A stretch of 64,000 nucleotides of DNA from Microbacterium sufflavum. GTDB taxonomy: Bacteria; Actinomycetota; Actinomycetes; Actinomycetales; Microbacteriaceae. The notes under the pieces are model-generated. The model was not told the DNA's origin, did not search any database, and worked only from the letters and a program-made list of their open reading frames with translations. The translations under genes were made by a program, and so were the position numbers. Below are positions 1-9,035 of this stretch, piece by piece; the first letter of the stretch is position 1; every line of letters begins with the position of its first letter. The stretch is taken from the NCBI RefSeq assembly GCF_023091155.1, contig NZ_JAHWXK010000001.1:558001-622000 (forward strand), in the 5' to 3' direction.

Positions 1-939
1 GATGCCCTTGCGCTCCACGAACTCGCCCTCCAGACGCTCGTAGAGCTCGGCCACCTCCGGGCGGTCGTAGTGGCGTACCAGGGTGTCGAGCGCGGCCTTC
101 ATGGTGGGCACCCGCGAGTCGCCGCGCTTGTAGACGCGGTGACCGAACCCCATGATCTTGCGCTTCTCGGCCAGCGCCTTGTCGAGCCACTCGGTCACGC
201 GGTCGGCCGCGCCGATCTCGTCGAAGATGTGCATCACGGCCTCGTTCGCACCGCCGTGCAGCGGGCCCTTGAGCGCCCCGATCGCCCCGACGACCGCGGA
301 GTACAGGTCGCTGAGCGTTGAGGTGATCACGCGCGCCGTGAAGGTGGACGCGTTGAAGGAGTGCTCCGCGTAGAGCGTCATCGAGCGGTTGAACGCATCG
401 ACCACCACCGGGTCCTGCTCCTCGCCGAACGTCATCCAGAGGAAGTTCGCCGCGTAGTCCAGGTCGTCCCGCGGCTCGACCGCCGGCAGGTCCCGCCGCC
501 GCCGCTGCCCGTAGGCGACGATCGCCGGAAGGGCCGCGAACAGGCGCAGGCTGCGCTCCAGGTTGACCTCGGGCGTGCCGACCGCATCGAGCACGTTGCG
601 GATGCCGGCCGTCTCGACCGCGCCGATCACGCTCACCGCCGTGCGGACCTCGTCCATCGGGTGGGCGTCCAGCGGCAGCCGGTCGATCGCATCCTTCACC
701 TCGGGCGTGAGGGCGCGGTGCCGCCGCTCCTCCAGCCGGAACGCCGCGAGCTCCTCCCCCGTGGGCAGCTCGCCGTTCCACAGCAGATACGCGACGGCCT
801 CGAACGGCTGCGTGTCGGCGAGTTCCTGCACCGGGTAGCCGCGGTACAGCAGGCTGTTCGTCTCGGGGTTGACCTTCGAGATCGCGGTCGTGTCGACGAC
901 GACCCCCGCGAGGCCCTTCTTGATGTCCGGCTCGGTCAT
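1..939 (-). CDS. prpC: 2-methylcitrate synthase / citrate synthase, C-terminus missing
   Basis: Condenses propionyl-CoA with oxaloacetate to 2-methylcitrate, the first committed step of the methylcitrate cycle in the cytoplasm. The visible 313 residues start MTEPDIKKGLAGVVVD and show two of the three citrate-synthase catalytic signatures: PLHGGANE (His about residue 228) and MGFGHRVYK (His about residue 267). The catalytic Asp region and about 60-70 residues run off the window edge, so this is a partial gene, not a pseudogene. It starts 2 nt after the prpB stop codon, with a GGAG-type ribosome site overlapping the end of prpB, so it is the last visible gene of the prp operon. A plain citrate synthase is excluded mainly by context: prpD and prpB lie directly upstream. 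Confidence 0.93.
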   Translation of the reverse strand, partial: MTEPDIKKGLAGVVVDTTAISKVNPETNSLLYRGYPVQELADTQPFEAVAYLLWNGELPTGEELAAFRLEERRHRALTPEVKDAIDRLPLDAHPMDEVRTAVSVIGAVETAGIRNVLDAVGTPEVNLERSLRLFAALPAIVAYGQRRRRDLPAVEPRDDLDYAANFLWMTFGEEQDPVVVDAFNRSMTLYAEHSFNASTFTARVITSTLSDLYSAVVGAIGALKGPLHGGANEAVMHIFDEIGAADRVTEWLDKALAEKRKIMGFGHRVYKRGDSRVPTMKAALDTLVRHYDRPEVAELYERLEGEFVERKGI

Positions 940-941
940 GC

Positions 942-1844
942 TCACTCCTTCGTGATAGTGAAGTTGAAGACCCCGGAGTCGAAGTGGTTGTACGACTCGT
1001 AGTCGATCAGGTCGTAGAGATCGGCGCGGTGCTGCATCTCGCCGAGCGTCGAGGTCAGATGCCCCTCGTCGTTCAGCGTATCGAGCGCACGGCCCGCGGC
1101 GCCCATCGCGATCCGCAGCAGCGACACCGGCCAGATCACCATCCGCACCCCGGCGCTGCGGAGCTGGTCGACCGAGAACAGCTCGCTCTTGCCGAACTCG
1201 GTCATGTTCGCGAGGATCGGCACGTCGAGCGCCTCCGCCATCGCCTCGAACTCGCCGAGCGTGCGCATCGCCTCGGGGAAGATCGCATCGGCACCCGCGT
1301 CGACCAGGGCCTTCGCGCGGTCGATCGCGGCGTCCAGTCCCTCGATCGCCCGGATGTCGGTGCGCGCCATGATCAGGAAGTTCTCGTCGCGGCGGGCGTC
1401 GGCGGCGGCACGGATGCGCTTGATCGCGGTGTCCTGATCGACCACGCTCTTGCCGTCGAGGTGACCGCAGCGCTTCGGGTTGATCTGGTCCTCGATGTGG
1501 GTGCCGGCGAGTCCCGCGTCCTCCAGCTCCTGAATGGTGCGGGCCACGTTCATGGGCTCGCCGAAGCCGGTGTCGGCGTCGACGATCGCGGGCAGGTCGG
1601 TCATGCGCGCGATCTGCTTGGCGCGTCCGGCGACCTCGGTCAGCGTCGTGAGGCCGATGTCGGGCAGCCCCAGGTCGGCGGAGAGCACCGCGCCCGAGAT
1701 GTACACGCCGTCGAACCCCTTCTGCTCGATCAGCCGGGCGCTGAGCGGGTTGAACGCGCCGGGGAACCGCAGCAGCTCGCCCGAGGACAGGCGCTCCCGG
1801 AACAGCCGCCGCTTCTCGGCGGGCGTGACGGTGGAGTACAGCAT
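942..1844 (-). CDS. prpB: 2-methylisocitrate lyase
   Basis: Cleaves 2-methylisocitrate to pyruvate and succinate, the last step of the methylcitrate cycle. The 300-residue protein belongs to the isocitrate lyase/PEP mutase superfamily. The catalytic motif K-R-C-G-H is at residues 124-128 (Cys126), followed by HLDGK, and VDADTGFGE at 88-96 supplies metal-binding acidic residues. The ATG at 1844 is chosen because it overlaps the prpD stop by one base (TGATG), giving translational coupling; an in-frame extension upstream exists but would run deep into prpD and has no family similarity. Length is normal for PrpB. Confidence 0.96.
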   Translation of the reverse strand: MLYSTVTPAEKRRLFRERLSSGELLRFPGAFNPLSARLIEQKGFDGVYISGAVLSADLGLPDIGLTTLTEVAGRAKQIARMTDLPAIVDADTGFGEPMNVARTIQELEDAGLAGTHIEDQINPKRCGHLDGKSVVDQDTAIKRIRAAADARRDENFLIMARTDIRAIEGLDAAIDRAKALVDAGADAIFPEAMRTLGEFEAMAEALDVPILANMTEFGKSELFSVDQLRSAGVRMVIWPVSLLRIAMGAAGRALDTLNDEGHLTSTLGEMQHRADLYDLIDYESYNHFDSGVFNFTITKE

Positions 1845-3370
1845 CAGAACAGGCCTCGGGGAGCCGGGGCGGCGTCGAGCACACCGGGCTTCGCGACGAT
1901 CGACAGCTCGGCGACCTCGGCGGCCGTGAGCTCGGGGAGGCGCTGCACGAGCTCCAGGAACCGCTCGATCTCGGCCGGCTCCAGCACGGGCTCCGCGAGC
2001 AGACGGAACTTCGCGATGTAGTCGGCGCGGGCGAACGGTCGCGCGCCGAGCGGGTGCGCATCGGCCACGGCGATCTCGTCGACCACGGTGCTGCCGTCGG
2101 TGAGGCGGATCTCGACGCGACCGCCGAACGCCTTCTCGTCCGGATCCTCCGAGTGGTAGCGACGCGTCCACTCCGGGTCCTCGGCCGTGGTGATCTTGTG
2201 CCACAGGGCGACCGTGTCTGCGCGGCCCGCGCGCTCCGGGGCGTACGAGTCGACGTGGTGCCAGCCGCCGTCCTGCAGCGCGACCGCGAAGATGTACGGC
2301 ACCGAGTGGTCGAGGGTCTCGCGCGACGCGGTGGGGTCGTACTTCTGCGGGTCGTTCGCGCCGGAGCCGATCACGTTGTGCGTGTGGTGGCTGGTGTGGA
2401 TGACGATGGACTCGATGTTCGCGGGGTCACGGAGGGCCGGGTTCGCGAGGCCGAGGCGGCGGGCGAGGTCGATCAGCGCCTGCGCCTGGTACTCCGCGGA
2501 GTGCTCCTTCGTGTACGAGTCGAGGATCGCGCGCTTCGGCTCACCCGCGGCGGGCAGCGGCACGTCGTACGCGGCGTCCTTGCCATCGAGCATCCAGGCG
2601 ATCACGCCGTCCTCGCCCTCGTAGATCGGTGCCGGGCTGGTCTGTCCGCGCATCGCCCGGTCGACCGCCTCGACGGCCATCTTGCCCGCGAAGGCCGGGG
2701 CGTGCGCCTTCCACGTGGAGATCTCGCCCTTGCGGCTCTGCCGGGTCGCGGTGGTGGTGTGCAGCGCCTGGCCGACCGCCTGGTAGATGGTCTCGACGTC
2801 GAGGTCGAGCAGGGTGCCGATGCCGGCCGCGGCCGACGGGCCGAGGTGGGCGACGTGGTCGATCTTGTGCCGGTGCAGGCAGATCGCGCGCACCAGATCC
2901 ATCTGGATCTCGTAGCCGGTGGCGATGCCGCGCACGAGCGCCCGGCCGTCTTTGCCCGCGTGCTGGGCCACCGCGAGGATCGGCGGGATGTTGTCACCGG
3001 GGTGCGAGTACTCGGCGGCGAGGAACGTGTCGTGGTAGTCGAGCTCGCGCACGGCGACACCGTTCGCCCACGCCGCCCACTCCGGGCTGGTGCGGTGGTC
3101 GAGCGCGGCGCCGAACAGGTTCGCCCCGGCACCCCCGGTCGACACCGGGTGGCTGAACGCCTGCGCGCGGGCGGCCACGATGGGGGCGCGGGTGAGCGAG
3201 GCCGCGGCGACGGCGGCGTTGTCGATGATGCGGTTGACGATCATGTCGACGACGGGCTGCTCGACCTCGACCCGGTCGACGGCGACCTCGGCGATCTTCC
3301 ACGCGAGCTGGTCCTCGCGGGCGAGGTTCTCGGAGCTGGCGTGCACGCGGACGTGGTGGGTGACGGTCAT
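1844..3370 (-). CDS. prpD: 2-methylcitrate dehydratase
   Basis: Dehydrates 2-methylcitrate to 2-methyl-cis-aconitate. The 508-residue protein has the MmgE/PrpD architecture: an N-terminal helical domain with the typical [13 protein letters not shown] and [24 protein letters not shown] segments in the first 120 residues, [19 protein letters not shown] near 115-135, and the C-terminal alpha/beta domain. It overlaps the upstream regulator gene by four bases (ATGA at 3367-3370) and prpB by one base, so regulator, prpD, prpB and prpC form one transcript. Being the PrpD type rather than AcnD, it needs no PrpF partner; none is visible. Confidence 0.95.
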   Translation of the reverse strand: MTVTHHVRVHASSENLAREDQLAWKIAEVAVDRVEVEQPVVDMIVNRIIDNAAVAAASLTRAPIVAARAQAFSHPVSTGGAGANLFGAALDHRTSPEWAAWANGVAVRELDYHDTFLAAEYSHPGDNIPPILAVAQHAGKDGRALVRGIATGYEIQMDLVRAICLHRHKIDHVAHLGPSAAAGIGTLLDLDVETIYQAVGQALHTTTATRQSRKGEISTWKAHAPAFAGKMAVEAVDRAMRGQTSPAPIYEGEDGVIAWMLDGKDAAYDVPLPAAGEPKRAILDSYTKEHSAEYQAQALIDLARRLGLANPALRDPANIESIVIHTSHHTHNVIGSGANDPQKYDPTASRETLDHSVPYIFAVALQDGGWHHVDSYAPERAGRADTVALWHKITTAEDPEWTRRYHSEDPDEKAFGGRVEIRLTDGSTVVDEIAVADAHPLGARPFARADYIAKFRLLAEPVLEPAEIERFLELVQRLPELTAAEVAELSIVAKPGVLDAAPAPRGLF

Positions 3371-4032
3371 GAGTGTCCTTCGCTGTCGGGGAGGGAGTCG
3401 AGGATGCCGGTGAGCGCGTTGTGCAGGTGCACGTGCGTGGCATGGGCGGCCAGGTCGCCGTCGCGCGCGGCGAGCGCCTGCGCGATCGTGCGGTGCTCGG
3501 CGGCCGACGCGGCGAGCCGGGCGGGCTTGTCCTTGGCCATGCGCCGCACCCGCACCAGGTGCGTGCGCACGGTGCGCAGGGCCGCGGCGATGTAGTCGTT
3601 GTCGACGGCGTCGTCGAGGGCCGCGTCGAAGCGGGCGATCAGGGCGTAGTAGGCGTCACGGCCCGCGGCCCGCGTCAGGTCGACGTGGGAGAACTCGTCG
3701 GCGAGGGCGGCGAAGAGATCCGCGTCACCCCGGGCGGCGGCGAGGCGGGCCGAGGTCTCCTCCAGCGCGCGGCGGATCTCGAACAGCGAGCGGATGTCGT
3801 CGGCGTCGAGGGCGGCCACCACCGTGACCCGGGGGGACTGCTGCACCACCAGTCCGTCGGCGGCGAGGCGGCGGAGGGCTTCGCGCATCGGGGTGCGGCT
3901 GACGCCGAGGCGCTCGGCCTGCTCGACCTCGCCCAGCACGAACCCCGCGGGGAGGGCGCCCGACTGGATGCCGTCGAGGAGGGCCGCATAGGCGCGATCG
4001 CTCGCGGACGTGCGCTCGACAGGGAGAACCAT
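3367..4032 (-). CDS. GntR/FCD family regulator of the prp operon
   Basis: A 221-residue FadR-type regulator: winged helix-turn-helix in residues 8-75 ([15 protein letters not shown] ... [21 protein letters not shown]) and an all-helical FCD ligand domain from about 80 to 210. It is the first gene of the prpDBC operon and overlaps prpD by ATGA, so it very probably controls the methylcitrate cycle genes, presumably sensing a propionate-derived acid (inference). Two TGTATACA-type palindromes lie just upstream. Actinobacterial prp regulators of other families (e.g. the RamB/PrpR type) are known, so the GntR solution here is an alternative. Confidence 0.9.
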   Translation of the reverse strand: MVLPVERTSASDRAYAALLDGIQSGALPAGFVLGEVEQAERLGVSRTPMREALRRLAADGLVVQQSPRVTVVAALDADDIRSLFEIRRALEETSARLAAARGDADLFAALADEFSHVDLTRAAGRDAYYALIARFDAALDDAVDNDYIAAALRTVRTHLVRVRRMAKDKPARLAASAAEHRTIAQALAARDGDLAAHATHVHLHNALTGILDSLPDSEGHS

Positions 4033-4040
4033 GCCCTCAG

Positions 4041-4103
4041 TGTATACATAAACCCGCTCGAGGTGGACGCGCGGTCGCGTTCAGGCTGTATTCGTATACA
4101 TAG
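4041..4103 (-). promoter_or_regulatory. prp operon promoter with two TGTATACA operator-like palindromes
   Basis: Perfect 8-bp palindrome TGTATACA at 4041-4048 and a second copy, CGTATACATAG, at 4093-4103 inside the last codons of the neighbouring EamA gene. Read on the minus strand, TATACA at 4046-4041 is a good -10 hexamer placed 8 nt before the ATG of the GntR gene, so the transcript would be leaderless or nearly so, and the operator would cover the -10. GntR-family operators are typically short palindromes of this sort; binding is inferred. Confidence 0.6.
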
Positions 4104-5052
4104 GCTCGGATGCGGCGACCCGCGGCTCGCCGAGCTTCACCACGACCACGCCGGCGAGCACGAGCACGCCCCCCAGCGCCTGCAGCGGGCCGGGGAGCTG
4201 GTCGAGCAGCAGCCACCCGAACAGCAGGGCGGCCACGACCTCGGCGAGCGCGACGAACGAGGCGAGACGCGAGCCGAGCATCCTCGTGGACACGATGCCG
4301 AGCACGTAGGCGAGCGCCGTCGCGATGAGCCCGATCGCGAGGACGGGCACGAACCAGGGAACAGTGCCGAAGCGGTACGCGACATCGGCCGTCGTCCACG
4401 CGAACGGCAGCACCCCGACCAGACCGGCGAGGGCCAGACCGACGGCACCGAGCAGGAGCCCGCTCCCGGCGAGCGCGATCGGCGGGAGTCCGGTGTCGGC
4501 CTTCGCCGAGAGCACGAAGTAGCTCGCCGCCCCCACCATCGCCCCCAGCGCCCAGAGCACGCCGACCACGTTCACCTGCGCACCGGTGACGATGTCGAGC
4601 ATCAGCACGAGTCCGACGAAGGCGATCCCCGCCCCGAGCACGCTGCGCCGTGTCGGTCGCTCGCCGCGGCGCAGCCACAGCCAGAGCAGCACCGCGACCG
4701 GAGCCGTGTACTCGATGAGCAGCGCGATCCCGACATCCATGACGGCGACGGCCTGGAAGTAGCAGAGCTGAGTGGCCGCCACGGCGAGCAGCCCGTAGGC
4801 GAGGACCATCCCGGCGTTCCGGCGGAGGGCGCGCCACCGCCCCCGCAGCGCCAGGAGGGTCGGGAGCAGCAGGACGAGCGCTGCGACCCCCACCCGTACG
4901 GTGACGGCCGCGCCGGGCGTCCACCCCGCGTCGATGAGTCCGCGCGCCCACGCCCCGGAGGAGCCGAACGCGAACGCGGCGGCGACGGCCAGCGGGAGCC
5001 CGAGGCGCACATCGCTCCGCGTGCGGTTCCTGTCATCCGCCACGGTGCTCAT
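4081..5052 (-). CDS. EamA/DMT-superfamily transporter
   Basis: A 323-residue membrane protein with about ten hydrophobic helices arranged as two EamA repeats (roughly residues 15-145 and 160-300), the fold of RhtA/YdcZ-like metabolite exporters. The start ATG at 5052 gives MSTVADDRNRTRSDVRLG before the first helix; longer in-frame starts would overlap the divergent CGNR gene. Substrate cannot be read from sequence; family members export amino acids or related small molecules. Its 3' end carries one of the palindromes assigned to the prp promoter, so it is close to, but probably not part of, the prp operon. Confidence 0.88.
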   Translation of the reverse strand: MSTVADDRNRTRSDVRLGLPLAVAAAFAFGSSGAWARGLIDAGWTPGAAVTVRVGVAALVLLLPTLLALRGRWRALRRNAGMVLAYGLLAVAATQLCYFQAVAVMDVGIALLIEYTAPVAVLLWLWLRRGERPTRRSVLGAGIAFVGLVLMLDIVTGAQVNVVGVLWALGAMVGAASYFVLSAKADTGLPPIALAGSGLLLGAVGLALAGLVGVLPFAWTTADVAYRFGTVPWFVPVLAIGLIATALAYVLGIVSTRMLGSRLASFVALAEVVAALLFGWLLLDQLPGPLQALGGVLVLAGVVVVKLGEPRVAASEPMYTNTA

Positions 5053-5079
5053 GGACGATGACGCTACTCGCGGACGGAG

Positions 5080-5091
5080 TAAGATGTCAAC
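5080..5091 (+). promoter_or_regulatory. leaderless promoter of the CGNR gene
   Basis: TAAGAT at 5080-5085 followed by exactly six bases (GTCAAC) and the ATG at 5092. A -10 hexamer six to seven bases before the start codon makes the A of ATG the likely transcription start, as is common in actinobacteria. No Shine-Dalgarno sequence is present. Confidence 0.6.
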
Positions 5092-5628
5092 ATGGTCTTC
5101 ACCGATGACACCGAGGATGCGCTGCGCGCGGCGGTCTGGCTCGCGAACTCCGCCGAAGAGCCCGACACCCTCGTCGACATCGACGACGAGAAGACGTTCC
5201 TCGAGGTGTTCCCCTACACCGGGAGGCTCGACCGCGACGGCGTGGAACTCGACGACCTGCGCGCCCTCCGCCCGCGGCTGCGAGCGATGCTGCTCGCCCC
5301 GCGCGACGAGATGGCCGCACACGTGAACGACGCCCTCGCCGAGCTGCAGCTCACTCCGCGGCTGGTGCGGCACGACGGAGCGGACTGGCACCTCCATGCG
5401 GTGCACGACGAGCGGCCGCTCGCCGAGCGCGTGCTCGTCGAGACGGTGATGGCGCTCATCGACGTGATCCGCGCGGACGAGGGCTCGCGCCTCACGGTCT
5501 GCGAGGACGACACCTGCCAGGCGATCGCGCTCGACCTCTCGCGCAACCGCTCCAAGCGGTACTGCTCCACGACGTGCGCGAACCGCAACGCGGTCGCGGC
5601 CTACCGCGCTCGGCGCGCACACGCCTGA
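5092..5628 (+). CDS. CGNR zinc-finger protein (ABATE-type stress regulator family)
   Basis: 178 residues. The N-terminal part (about 8-125) resembles the ABATE domain, with LAAAVWLANS-like opening and a long helical middle. The C-terminal zinc finger has Cys137, Cys142, Cys158 and Cys162; the family signature CGNR is here CANR (162-165), followed by NAVAAYRARR, the basic tail typical of the family. These proteins are predicted nucleic-acid binding regulators. It is transcribed divergently from the EamA exporter with a 39-bp gap, so control of that exporter is a plausible guess. Confidence 0.85.
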   Translation: MVFTDDTEDALRAAVWLANSAEEPDTLVDIDDEKTFLEVFPYTGRLDRDGVELDDLRALRPRLRAMLLAPRDEMAAHVNDALAELQLTPRLVRHDGADWHLHAVHDERPLAERVLVETVMALIDVIRADEGSRLTVCEDDTCQAIALDLSRNRSKRYCSTTCANRNAVAAYRARRAHA

Positions 5629-5679
5629 CACCGACGCCTCGCCGGTCGCCCGCGCCCGTCTCGCGCAGCTCCCGAGCGA

Positions 5680-5706
5680 AGGGGCCCATCTCGCTCCACG
5701 GCCCCT
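5680..5706 (+). terminator. possible weak terminator after CGNR gene
   Basis: Inverted repeat AGGGGCC (5680-5686) / GGCCCCT (5700-5706) with a 13-nt loop, no U-tract. It lies between the CGNR stop and the next promoter. Stem is short, so support is modest. Confidence 0.3.
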
Positions 5707-5747
5707 GAACAGTGACCGTCCTTCGTCCCGCTGCGCTCATTCGCGGA

Positions 5748-5788
5748 TTGACTGCGCTCTTCACAAACGATTATCGATTAGTGTAATG
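5748..5788 (+). promoter_or_regulatory. promoter and operator A of the first CUT1 operon
   Basis: TTGACT at 5748-5753 is a good -35; TATCGA at 5772-5777 lies 18 bases downstream as a possible -10. Overlapping it is ATTATCGATTAGTGTAAT (5770-5787), which matches the left half ATTATCGA of the perfect inverted repeat at 14264-14290 and ends in TAAT. The same core recurs at 19012-19040. Interpreted as the binding site of the FCD regulator encoded at 13.6-14.3 kb, blocking the -10. Confidence 0.6.
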
Positions 5789-5829
5789 TCGCCAGCGGCC
5801 CTCCCTCATGCATCAGGAAAGGATCAACG

Positions 5830-7098
5830 ATGATCAAGGCCCGACTCCTCCCCCTCGTCGGCATCGCGGCAGTGTCCGCGCTCGCCCTCGCCAGCTGCTC
5901 CACCCCCGCCGGAGACGACGGCGGCTCCTCCTCGGAGGACGTCGAGGTGCGCATGCTCGTCAACGTCACCCCGAACCTGACCGAGGAGTTCTGGAACGAC
6001 CTCGTCGCCCCGTTCGAGGAGGCCAACCCGAACATCGACGTCGTCATCCAGAACCCCGGCGCGGAGGGCGTGGAGGCCGCCGTGCCCCGCCTGCTCGCGG
6101 CCGGCGACGCCCCCGACGTCGTGCAGTCGATCGCCCCGACGACGAAGCTCGCGCCCGAGCTCGTCGACCTGTCCGGGTACGAGTGGGCCTCGTCCGGTCC
6201 CCTCGCCGACCAGTACTCGATCGACGGCAAGAACTACATGGCCGGGATCGGCGTGCAGCTGCAGAGCCTCTTCTTCTACAACAAGACCGCGTTCGAGGAG
6301 GCCGGCATCACCGAGGTGCCCACCACCGTCGACGAGCTCACCGAGGCCCTCGGCAAGCTGAAGGCGGCGGGGTGGACCCCGATCCAGACCGGCGGCGACT
6401 GGATGAGCAGCCACACGCTGCAGGCCCTCGGCCTGCCGACGATCATCGCCGAGGACCCGGAATGGTTCCAGAAGATGTCGTCCGGCGAGGACACCTTCAG
6501 CGAGACCTACGGCGACGCGGTCGAGACCTACGCGGAGTGGGTGTCCGAGGGCTACATCCCCACCGACGCGCTCGGCATCAAGTACCCCGACGCCGAGCAG
6601 GCGTTCCTGTCGGGCAAGACCGCCGTGTACTCGATGGGCAGCTGGTTCGCCGGCACGCAGGCCAAGGCGGCCGAGTCGGCCGACATCGGGGTCTTCCGCG
6701 CCCCGTCGTTCGACGGCGACGAGCAGCCCGCGATGGGTGCCAACATCGCCAGCCCGTACTCGATCCTCAAGTCCAGCGAGCACCAGGACGCCGCGGCGAA
6801 GCTCGTCGAGTTCCTCACCACCGACCAGACCGCGGTCAGCGACCAGCTGGCGGTCGACGGCAACTTCCGCGACGGCTACGAGTACGACATGACGCCGCTG
6901 GGCGAAGAGCTGCTGCAGATCGTCGCCGACACGCCCGCCGAGGCCTACACCCCCACCGGCGGCGGCTACGGCGAGCGCACGCTCCCCGACGGCTACCCGG
7001 GCGAGATCAACACCCAGACCCAGGCCCTCATCGGCGGCGCCTCCGCCGAGCAGGTCCTGAAGGCCATGGACGACTGGTTCGCCGCGAACGCCGGCTGA
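5830..7098 (+). CDS. CUT1 ABC transporter, sugar-binding lipoprotein
   Basis: 422-residue extracellular solute-binding protein (family 1, like MalE/UgpB). Signal peptide with lipobox LALASC and acylated Cys23, then a Ser/Asp-rich linker. The mature part has the cluster features FWNDLVAPFEEANPNIDV (about 57-74), LLAAGDAPDVV (about 95) and YSIDGKNYMAGIG (about 130-142). It is the first gene of an operon with two permeases and cytosolic enzymes for an oligosaccharide or modified sugar; the ribosome site GAAAGGA precedes the ATG. No ATPase gene follows. Substrate unknown; neighbours suggest a plant or algal glycan fragment. Confidence 0.93.
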   Translation: MIKARLLPLVGIAAVSALALASCSTPAGDDGGSSSEDVEVRMLVNVTPNLTEEFWNDLVAPFEEANPNIDVVIQNPGAEGVEAAVPRLLAAGDAPDVVQSIAPTTKLAPELVDLSGYEWASSGPLADQYSIDGKNYMAGIGVQLQSLFFYNKTAFEEAGITEVPTTVDELTEALGKLKAAGWTPIQTGGDWMSSHTLQALGLPTIIAEDPEWFQKMSSGEDTFSETYGDAVETYAEWVSEGYIPTDALGIKYPDAEQAFLSGKTAVYSMGSWFAGTQAKAAESADIGVFRAPSFDGDEQPAMGANIASPYSILKSSEHQDAAAKLVEFLTTDQTAVSDQLAVDGNFRDGYEYDMTPLGEELLQIVADTPAEAYTPTGGGYGERTLPDGYPGEINTQTQALIGGASAEQVLKAMDDWFAANAG

Positions 7099-7104
7099 CC
7101 GCTC

Positions 7105-7139
7105 GAGGCGCCGGGGACCGCATCCGTCCCTGGCGCCTC
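7105..7139 (+). other. intercistronic hairpin between binding-protein and permease genes
   Basis: GAGGCGCCGGGGAC (7105-7118) pairs with GTCCCTGGCGCCTC (7126-7139) over 14 bp with one G-U pair and a 7-nt loop. No T-tract follows. Such a hairpin after a binding-protein gene usually stabilises the upstream mRNA or causes partial termination, giving more binding protein than permease (known for mal-type operons; inferred here). Confidence 0.65.
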
Positions 7140-7197
7140 CCCGGCGCCGCATCCGCGCCACCCCCACCAACGCGCCACCGAGAACGAGAGTGCCGCC

Positions 7198-8181
7198 ATG
7201 ACTCCGCCCACCACGACCGCGCCGCCCCCGGCCGCGGCAACCGCCCCGACAGGACCATCGACGCCGATGAGCTCGACCCCCGCCCCCCGCAAGCGCTCCG
7301 CGCTGCAGCGGTGGCGGCACCGCCTCCCCGGCATCCTCATGGGAGGGCCCGCCGTGGCCGTCTTCCTGGCGATGTTCGTCATCCCGATGATCCTCGCCGC
7401 GGTGCTGAGCTTCACGGACTGGAACGGGTACAGCCTCAACTTCACGTTCGTCGGCTGGGAGAACTACATCAAGGCGTTCCGCAGCCCCCGCTCCACCCAG
7501 GCCGCGATCTTCACCGGCATCATCGCCGTGGTCGGCACGATCCTCTGCAACGCCATCGGTCTCGCGATCGCCGCGCTCATCGCCGGTCCCGGCCGCTCGA
7601 ACACGATCCTGCGCACTATCTTCTTCTACCCGTACGTCATCAGCGCCCTCATCATCGGGTTCCTGTGGTCGGCGATGCTCTCCCCCAGCGGCGCCGTCAA
7701 CGGGTTCCTCACCACCGTCGGCCTGCCCGCGATGCCCTTCCTCACCGACCCCACCTTCGCGAAGGCGAGCGTGATCTTCACGATCGTGTGGTCGCACTTC
7801 GGCTTCAACATGATCCTGTTCCTCGCCGGCATCAAGTCGGTGCCCGCCGAGTACTACGAGGCCGCGACCGTGGACGGCGCCTCGCGCTGGCAGCAGTTCC
7901 GCTCCATCACCCTGCCGCTCATCGCGCCGGTGTTCACGGTGAACCTGGTGCTGACCCTCGTCGGGCTCCTCAAGGCCTACGACGTGGTGCTCTCCCTCAC
8001 CGACGGCGGCCCGGCGGGCTCCACCCAGACGATCGTCTACCAGATCCTCAAGGACTCGTTCGCGAACTCGGCCCTCGGGTTCGGCGCCGCGCAGTCCATG
8101 ATCCTCCTCATCGTCACCGCGGTCATCGGTCTCGCCGTCACGCTGGTGCGACGCCGCTCCGAGAAGAAGGCGACCGACTGA
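7198..8181 (+). CDS. CUT1 ABC transporter permease (MalF-like)
   Basis: 327 residues. A Pro/Thr/Ala-rich cytoplasmic tail of about 40 residues precedes six predicted transmembrane helices. The EAA loop, EAATVDGASRWQQFRSITLP, at about residues 221-240 is the contact with the ATPase. The ATG at 7198 closely follows a GAGAACGAGAG purine stretch. Partner of the permease that overlaps its stop (TGATG at 8179-8183). Confidence 0.93.
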   Translation: MTPPTTTAPPPAAATAPTGPSTPMSSTPAPRKRSALQRWRHRLPGILMGGPAVAVFLAMFVIPMILAAVLSFTDWNGYSLNFTFVGWENYIKAFRSPRSTQAAIFTGIIAVVGTILCNAIGLAIAALIAGPGRSNTILRTIFFYPYVISALIIGFLWSAMLSPSGAVNGFLTTVGLPAMPFLTDPTFAKASVIFTIVWSHFGFNMILFLAGIKSVPAEYYEAATVDGASRWQQFRSITLPLIAPVFTVNLVLTLVGLLKAYDVVLSLTDGGPAGSTQTIVYQILKDSFANSALGFGAAQSMILLIVTAVIGLAVTLVRRRSEKKATD

Positions 8182-9035
8182 TGAAGCAGACCCGCAACCG
8201 GCCGGCGCTCGCGGTGAGCGCGATCCGCTGGATCGTCCTCGGCGTCGTGGCGATCACCATGCTGATCCCGATGTACACGATGGTCATCAACGCCTTCAAG
8301 CCGCAGGCGGAGATCATCGAGAACCCGCTCCTGATCACGCCGCAGATGTTCACGTTCGAGTACCTGTGGGAGGCGATCACGAGCAGCAAGTTCAACGTGA
8401 TCGCGGCCTACGGCATCACGCTCCTGTTCGTCGTGCTCGTGAACCTCTGCTGCATCGCCCTGGCCGCACCGGTCGCCTACGTGATCGCCCGCGGCCGCTC
8501 CAAGTGGCACCTGGGGCTGCTGCTGCTGTTCGTCTCCGGCCTGTTCATCCCGGGGCAGGTCACGCTGATCCCCGTCGTGTTCGTGCTGCGGGTGCTCGGA
8601 CTGATCAACACGATCCCGGGCTTCATCCTCTTCGAGACGGCGGCGACGCTCCCCGTGACGATCTTCCTGTTCACCGCGTACCTGCGCAGCGTGCCGCGCG
8701 ACATCGACGAGGCCGCGTCCCTCGACGGCGCCGGTCCGATCCGCGCGTTCTGGGCGTGCGTCTTCCCGATCATGAAGCCGGTCGTGGCGACGGCGGTGGT
8801 GCTGAACTCGATCGGCGTGTGGAACGACTTCGTGAGTCCGCAGATCATCCTCGGCCCCAGCTCCGGCATCTACACCGTCACCACGGGTGTGTACGCCGCC
8901 GTCGGGCAGTTCTCCACCGACTACACGCAGGTGTTCCCGACCCTGCTGCTCGCCGTGCTGCCCGCGATGGTGTTCTTCATCGTGATGCAGCGCCACATCA
9001 TCGGCGGCCTCGTGGCCGGCGCGACGAAGGGATGA
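8181..9035 (+). CDS. CUT1 ABC transporter permease (MalG-like)
   Basis: 284 residues, six predicted helices, EAA loop DEAASLDGAGPIRAFWACVFP at about residues 175-195. The start is set by the one-base overlap with the preceding permease stop; there is a purine-rich GAGAAGAAGG upstream. It ends in GGLVAGATKG, the usual MalG-type C-terminus that docks on the ATPase. The next gene overlaps by ATGA. Confidence 0.93.
   Translation: MKQTRNRPALAVSAIRWIVLGVVAITMLIPMYTMVINAFKPQAEIIENPLLITPQMFTFEYLWEAITSSKFNVIAAYGITLLFVVLVNLCCIALAAPVAYVIARGRSKWHLGLLLLFVSGLFIPGQVTLIPVVFVLRVLGLINTIPGFILFETAATLPVTIFLFTAYLRSVPRDIDEAASLDGAGPIRAFWACVFPIMKPVVATAVVLNSIGVWNDFVSPQIILGPSSGIYTVTTGVYAAVGQFSTDYTQVFPTLLLAVLPAMVFFIVMQRHIIGGLVAGATKG

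Noticed and set aside
5808..9035. Very long Arg/Pro/His-rich reading frames in shadow frames over the first importer (and similar ones across the window).
   Set aside because: Low-complexity Arg/Ala/Pro translations are typical by-products of high GC; the alternative frame holds recognised ABC proteins with normal codon use.
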